Below are positions 60,610 through 64,000 of a stretch of DNA of 64,000 nucleotides, piece by piece (position 1 is the stretch's first letter; each line of letters starts with the position of its first letter). The DNA lies in contig NC_068569.1 in assembly GCF_025698545.1 (NCBI RefSeq), positions 6,572,001-6,636,000 of the forward strand. The letters are read 5' to 3'. The translations under genes were made by a program, and so were the position numbers. Origin of the DNA: Gossypium raimondii (Eukaryota > Streptophyta > Magnoliopsida > Malvales > Malvaceae). The notes under the pieces were generated by a model, which was not told where the DNA came from, made no database searches, and was given only the letters and a program-made list of their open reading frames with translations.

Positions 60610-63159
60610 TTATATTGGTGTCAAACCCACGACACCTGCATATACATTACCAGAACAAGTAATTATGAGATGAACTTAAAGTTTCAATATAATAAACGTT
60701 ATGCCTGGGAAGAATTCTTCAGGCAGGCATGCCCATCCATGATTGTCAGAATTCATAGGCACAACAGGACAACACCACCTAACTGATATCCAACGTTCAA
60801 ACCCTCCCACAGGAATTGAACATCCCTTGCCCCTATACTACTGAAGGTACTAATTTGGCACACTAGGGAGCAGATACATCACATTCATTCCAAGCCAAAG
60901 GCATACCAACTAAATCATCAGTTCAAGAGTCCATCCAAGACTTTTTCCTACTCCTAGCAGACTGCCAATCTATCAACATGAAAACCATGATATTTACAAC
61001 CCCTTGTCCTTTCCACTACTTCTCCTCCAAATTTTGTATAAATAAAAGTCAAGTCTAATTTATTCAGGTATTGAGAAAAGTTGGAGCCCCTTAAACAAAA
61101 CCAATGCTTGAACCGGGCCAATGAACCTCAAAATAAATTGAAATCCATCGGAAACTGGTAAAACAAGCCGCAGAAGGTACTGAGAGTCCCCCAAGTTAAT
61201 AACTTATGTTTTTGCATAGCTAAAATAGTAACCAAGTCAAAGATATTTATGCTCAAAACATAGATGCAAGAAACAAATCAGAGATGAGTCTGGAAAAAAT
61301 ATGAACTTCTTGTTTTCTCTGGAAACATATAGATATAGAACTATAGATTAAAGTGCTTGTGCACATACCACATGCCAATCTTCCACCTGCATTGCCTGTC
61401 GTTAGACTAAGTTCATGTCCACCTGTAGATGCATTAGTAAATAGCAATATAAGAAAATTTAAAACAAGCAAATACGAAGGAAGTTTTGCAGAATACGTCA
61501 GTGTGTAAGCGTACACAAAAAGAAATTTATTTTTAGGATCAAAAGCCACCCTCCAAACAACATAAAAATAGCCACTACAGGTCTCCCTTCTCTAACTTAT
61601 TGGGGAAGTTTCCGCACAACGCAAAGGTAAGAATTGCAAGCCAAATAAATAATTACCCTTTCCAAGGTCATCCTCAAGCTCATGAACTACAAATGCTCTT
61701 CCAATGACAGCATTTGGGCCACTTAGTGGTATCTGCACATGAAAGTCAAGAATTACAAAGGAAGCAAGACTGAGATCCCTCTCTCATTGAAAAGGAAATT
61801 CATGCCTGCAAAGCACACAAGGGAATATGCATGCATTACAACACCTGCTTGTCCACGATTGTTGCCTCTGCCACTCCTGCGTCACTCAAACTTTAAGTAA
61901 TGAATAATTTAATTTGTCCAAACTAATTTAGAAAAGAAAATGAGTAAAATTTAAGAATGCATTACCATCAGCATTAGCAACTATGTTTCCCAGGTCACCC
62001 GCATGGCGGACTTCGCTCTCAGGAGCACCATGTGTCATACGGTTAGGATTGAAATGTGCTCCTATCATTTAAAATTTTAAAAATAAAAAAAGTTATACAT
62101 AAAAAAACTCTAAAACATAAGATCCTATGGAATGAGATTCAAATGCAACAAGTCCTACCCGTTGACATGCATCCATTTGTTGTGTCACTATACTCATGCT
62201 ACATGTAAAACAAAAAGTAAAGATTAAAACCAGACTTCAAAAAAACTTTTATGTGCTGATATACACTGAGAATGAGCAGCTAAAGCCAAAAAACACTTAC
62301 AAGGTGGAACCCGTGAAGCCCTGGAGTAAGACCAGTAACGCGAACATTCACAGTTGTTGGACCTATTTATAGTGAAATTGAAAGCATTCACAGAAGACAG
62401 CAACACTCAATTGCCAAAAAGATAAGCCAACAGAACATGTATTGATGTAAAGTTTCACAATGTCTAAAATTTGTAAGAGGCTAGACAGTCGTTTCAACTT
62501 TAACGTGAACACTGGAATATTTAATATAAGTATACATCACCAAGGAAACACTTATATCAAAATCAGCTCTAAATAAACAGACGAAAATCGAGCTAACAGT
62601 TAGAACTAAAAATCTGGCATTCGCAATCGCAACATTGAAGCAAATATGATCCAGAACTGAGCACCACCCTAACCATAATCCTATCCAACCTCAAAGCATC
62701 GAAGATGGAAATGAATTCATCAACAAAAAGTTAGAAGGAAACCCCCCCCCCAAAAAAAAAAAATATATATTCATGCTCTTTCTCTCGCTTCTTCTCCATA
62801 AACAAACAATGAATTCACAAAAAGAAACAGAATTTCTCCAATAACAAGTACAAAACCAAAAACCCAAACCACAAGATGCATTAGAAAACAAGTAAATACA
62901 CAAAGATTGAAAAGAAAACAGACCATCATCTTCTTGAGTCAAGGTGACAACGCCTTCAACTTTAGAATCACCTTTAAGAACCGCGACAGCATTCTTGGAT
63001 ACAGCAAGCACGGAAAACTGCTTCTTGGGGACAGTAGCAGCATTGGAAAGGGATGGACGAGGGGTTAGGTGACGACAGTGCATGAAGGAGAGTGTGGTGA
63101 GATGGGATTATAGTGAGAATAGCGTGGACTACCATGGCTACTATTGCTGCAGCTTGCAT
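60610..63159 (-). CDS. CSD2: Chloroplast-type Cu/Zn superoxide dismutase, transit-peptide frame broken
   Basis: Eight exons (minus): 63159/63083-62924, 62362-62301, 62198-62159, 62061-61966, 61876-61845, 61732-61657, 61422-61369 and 60635-60610. The last is a 26-bp exon ending G-V-V-G-L-T-P-I-stop after a 733-bp intron. From the ATG at 63083 they give 181 residues in one frame. Cu ligands are H73, H75, H90 and H147; Zn ligands are H90, H98, H107 and D110. The disulphide is C84-C173 and the active-site Arg is R170: all present. H-E-Y-S-D has Ser where Gly is usual. The enzyme turns superoxide into H2O2 and O2 in the stroma. The usual plastid start, M-Q-A-A-A-I-V-A-M, is at 63159, but its frame is off by one and stops early. 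Starting at 63083 leaves an N-terminal extension of about 30 residues. So the enzyme may be mis-targeted, or this is an early pseudogene or a base error. Confidence 0.92.
61982..62002 (-). promoter_or_regulatory. miR398 target site in the SOD coding sequence
   Basis: In exon 4 the minus strand reads GCGGGTGACCTGGGAAACAT, the site known from Arabidopsis CSD2. It pairs with miR398 (UGUGUUCUCAGGUCACCCC...). It overlaps the codons for H-A-G-D-L-G-N. In the family, miR398 lowers CSD mRNA when copper is scarce. Confidence 0.8.
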
Positions 63160-64000
63160 TTGATGAGTGAGTGAACAGTGTAGGATTACGATGGAGATAA
63201 TGTGAGACGAGGTTGTCGTGGCTGCAGTGACCCCTGGGATTTAACTAGAATCTACTGTGCTTTAGCTTAAATCGTGTCTGGGAATGAGGACAATCTGGTT
63301 TGCACGGACCTTAAGAGATGTTTTCTCATCATAAAATGTGTTTTTTTTTGGTAAATTACAACTTCGGTAACTTATATTTGCTTAAATCATGATCATTGAG
63401 TCACTAATGACACTTAACAAACCGCTATCGTTAATGACTGTATAATAACATTTAAAAGTTCGGTGAACATCACAAATTTAAAAGAAAAATCATCTAATAC
63501 AAAAAGATTTGTTAAAACTGAGTGTTTAATTGTATAAAAAGTTAAATGCTTAAGAAAATATAATTATCAGTATACAAATGTTTAATTAAATTTATTAAGT
63601 TATTGCTTTTATAGTTAAAAATTAAGTTTGTTGAGGGGTGGAATTTTTTGGAATAAATATTTTAAATGTTGCTTATCAGGTACCCAATTGATCTCCCAAC
63701 AATAAAAGATATTGTTTTTCGATGGGAGTTTTATCTCCCGTGCTCTATCGAGAGTCAATGTGCTATGAGCAGCTGCCCGGTGAGCTTGGTTCGCAGAGCT
63801 AAGAGTACTTAAATTGGTGGAGCTACAAGCCCCAAGAGAGGTGCCAGTATAAGGCGCGTCAATAATTCTGGAGTTCACTTGGGCATATAGGATTTTAGAT
63901 CGCCAATACGAGACACTTATCCCTTAAGTGGTGACCTATATGCTAGAGATAAGAGGTTCGAAACCTAACAATGGCTAATGCTCACGGCCCCTTTTTGGAT
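63160..64000. other. SOD upstream region and window end
   Basis: The first 150 bp are probable SOD promoter and leader. No gene is seen beyond. At 63905-63970 'gtggtgacctatatgctag' followed by 'aagaggttcgaaacct' resembles a Pol III A/B-box pair, as in a tRNA-derived SINE, but the unit is cut by the window end. Confidence 0.35.

Overview
The window is plant nuclear DNA: AT-rich, with sparse spliced genes (GT-AG introns), a plastid-targeted ribosomal protein, a plastid Cu/Zn superoxide dismutase, plant-type zinc-finger regulators and many transposon remnants. The long LTR beginning TGTAACAC, the GGCCGGGC fold-back repeats and the general look of the genes point to a eudicot of the mallow family, most likely cotton (Gossypium). 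That identification is an inference; no search was run.

Layout. 1-5.6 kb: no gene seen. 5.6-6.2 kb (-): NDR1/HIN1-like (LEA14-type) membrane protein. 9.3-10.0 kb (+): a non-coding RNA of the IPS1/At4/Mt4 class with TWO miR399 target-mimic motifs, a TATA box and an upstream PHR1-type site. This is the most notable find. 12.3-13.7 kb (+): CKS1 cell-cycle adaptor, three coding exons. 14.1-14.7 kb (-): fragment of an unrecognised coiled-coil family. 15.0-16.1 kb: long fold-back repeat. 17.3-22.9 kb: an old direct duplication with a 4.5-kb L1-type LINE between the copies. 23.2-24.7 kb: two GGCCGGGC inverted-repeat elements. 25.7 kb: GDSL-esterase remnant. 26.4-26.9 kb: solo LTR with intact target-site duplication.

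27.9-39.1 kb (+) is a single host locus, a larger copy of the coiled-coil family, invaded three times: a terminal-inverted-repeat element in an intron, a young Ty1/copia element in an exon, and a 2.6-kb single LTR near the 3' end. A third partial copy lies at 41.1-41.6 kb. The three copies form a damaged local family of unknown function.

39.9-40.3 kb (-): histone H2B. 42.1-43.3 kb (-): STOP1/STOP2-like C2H2 transcription factor. 46.7-48.8 kb (+): plastid ribosomal protein bL9c, six exons. 49.4 kb (-): tRNA-Val(UAC). 51.9-52.8 kb (-): ZAT5-like C2H2 repressor with an EAR motif. 53-60.6 kb: long AT-rich spacer. 60.6-63.2 kb (-): chloroplast-type Cu/Zn SOD, eight exons with a miR398 site; the mature enzyme is intact but the transit-peptide frame is broken.

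The host genes are independent transcription units, not a pathway. Two are tied to nutrient-linked microRNAs: the IPS1-like RNA (phosphate, miR399) and the SOD (copper, miR398).
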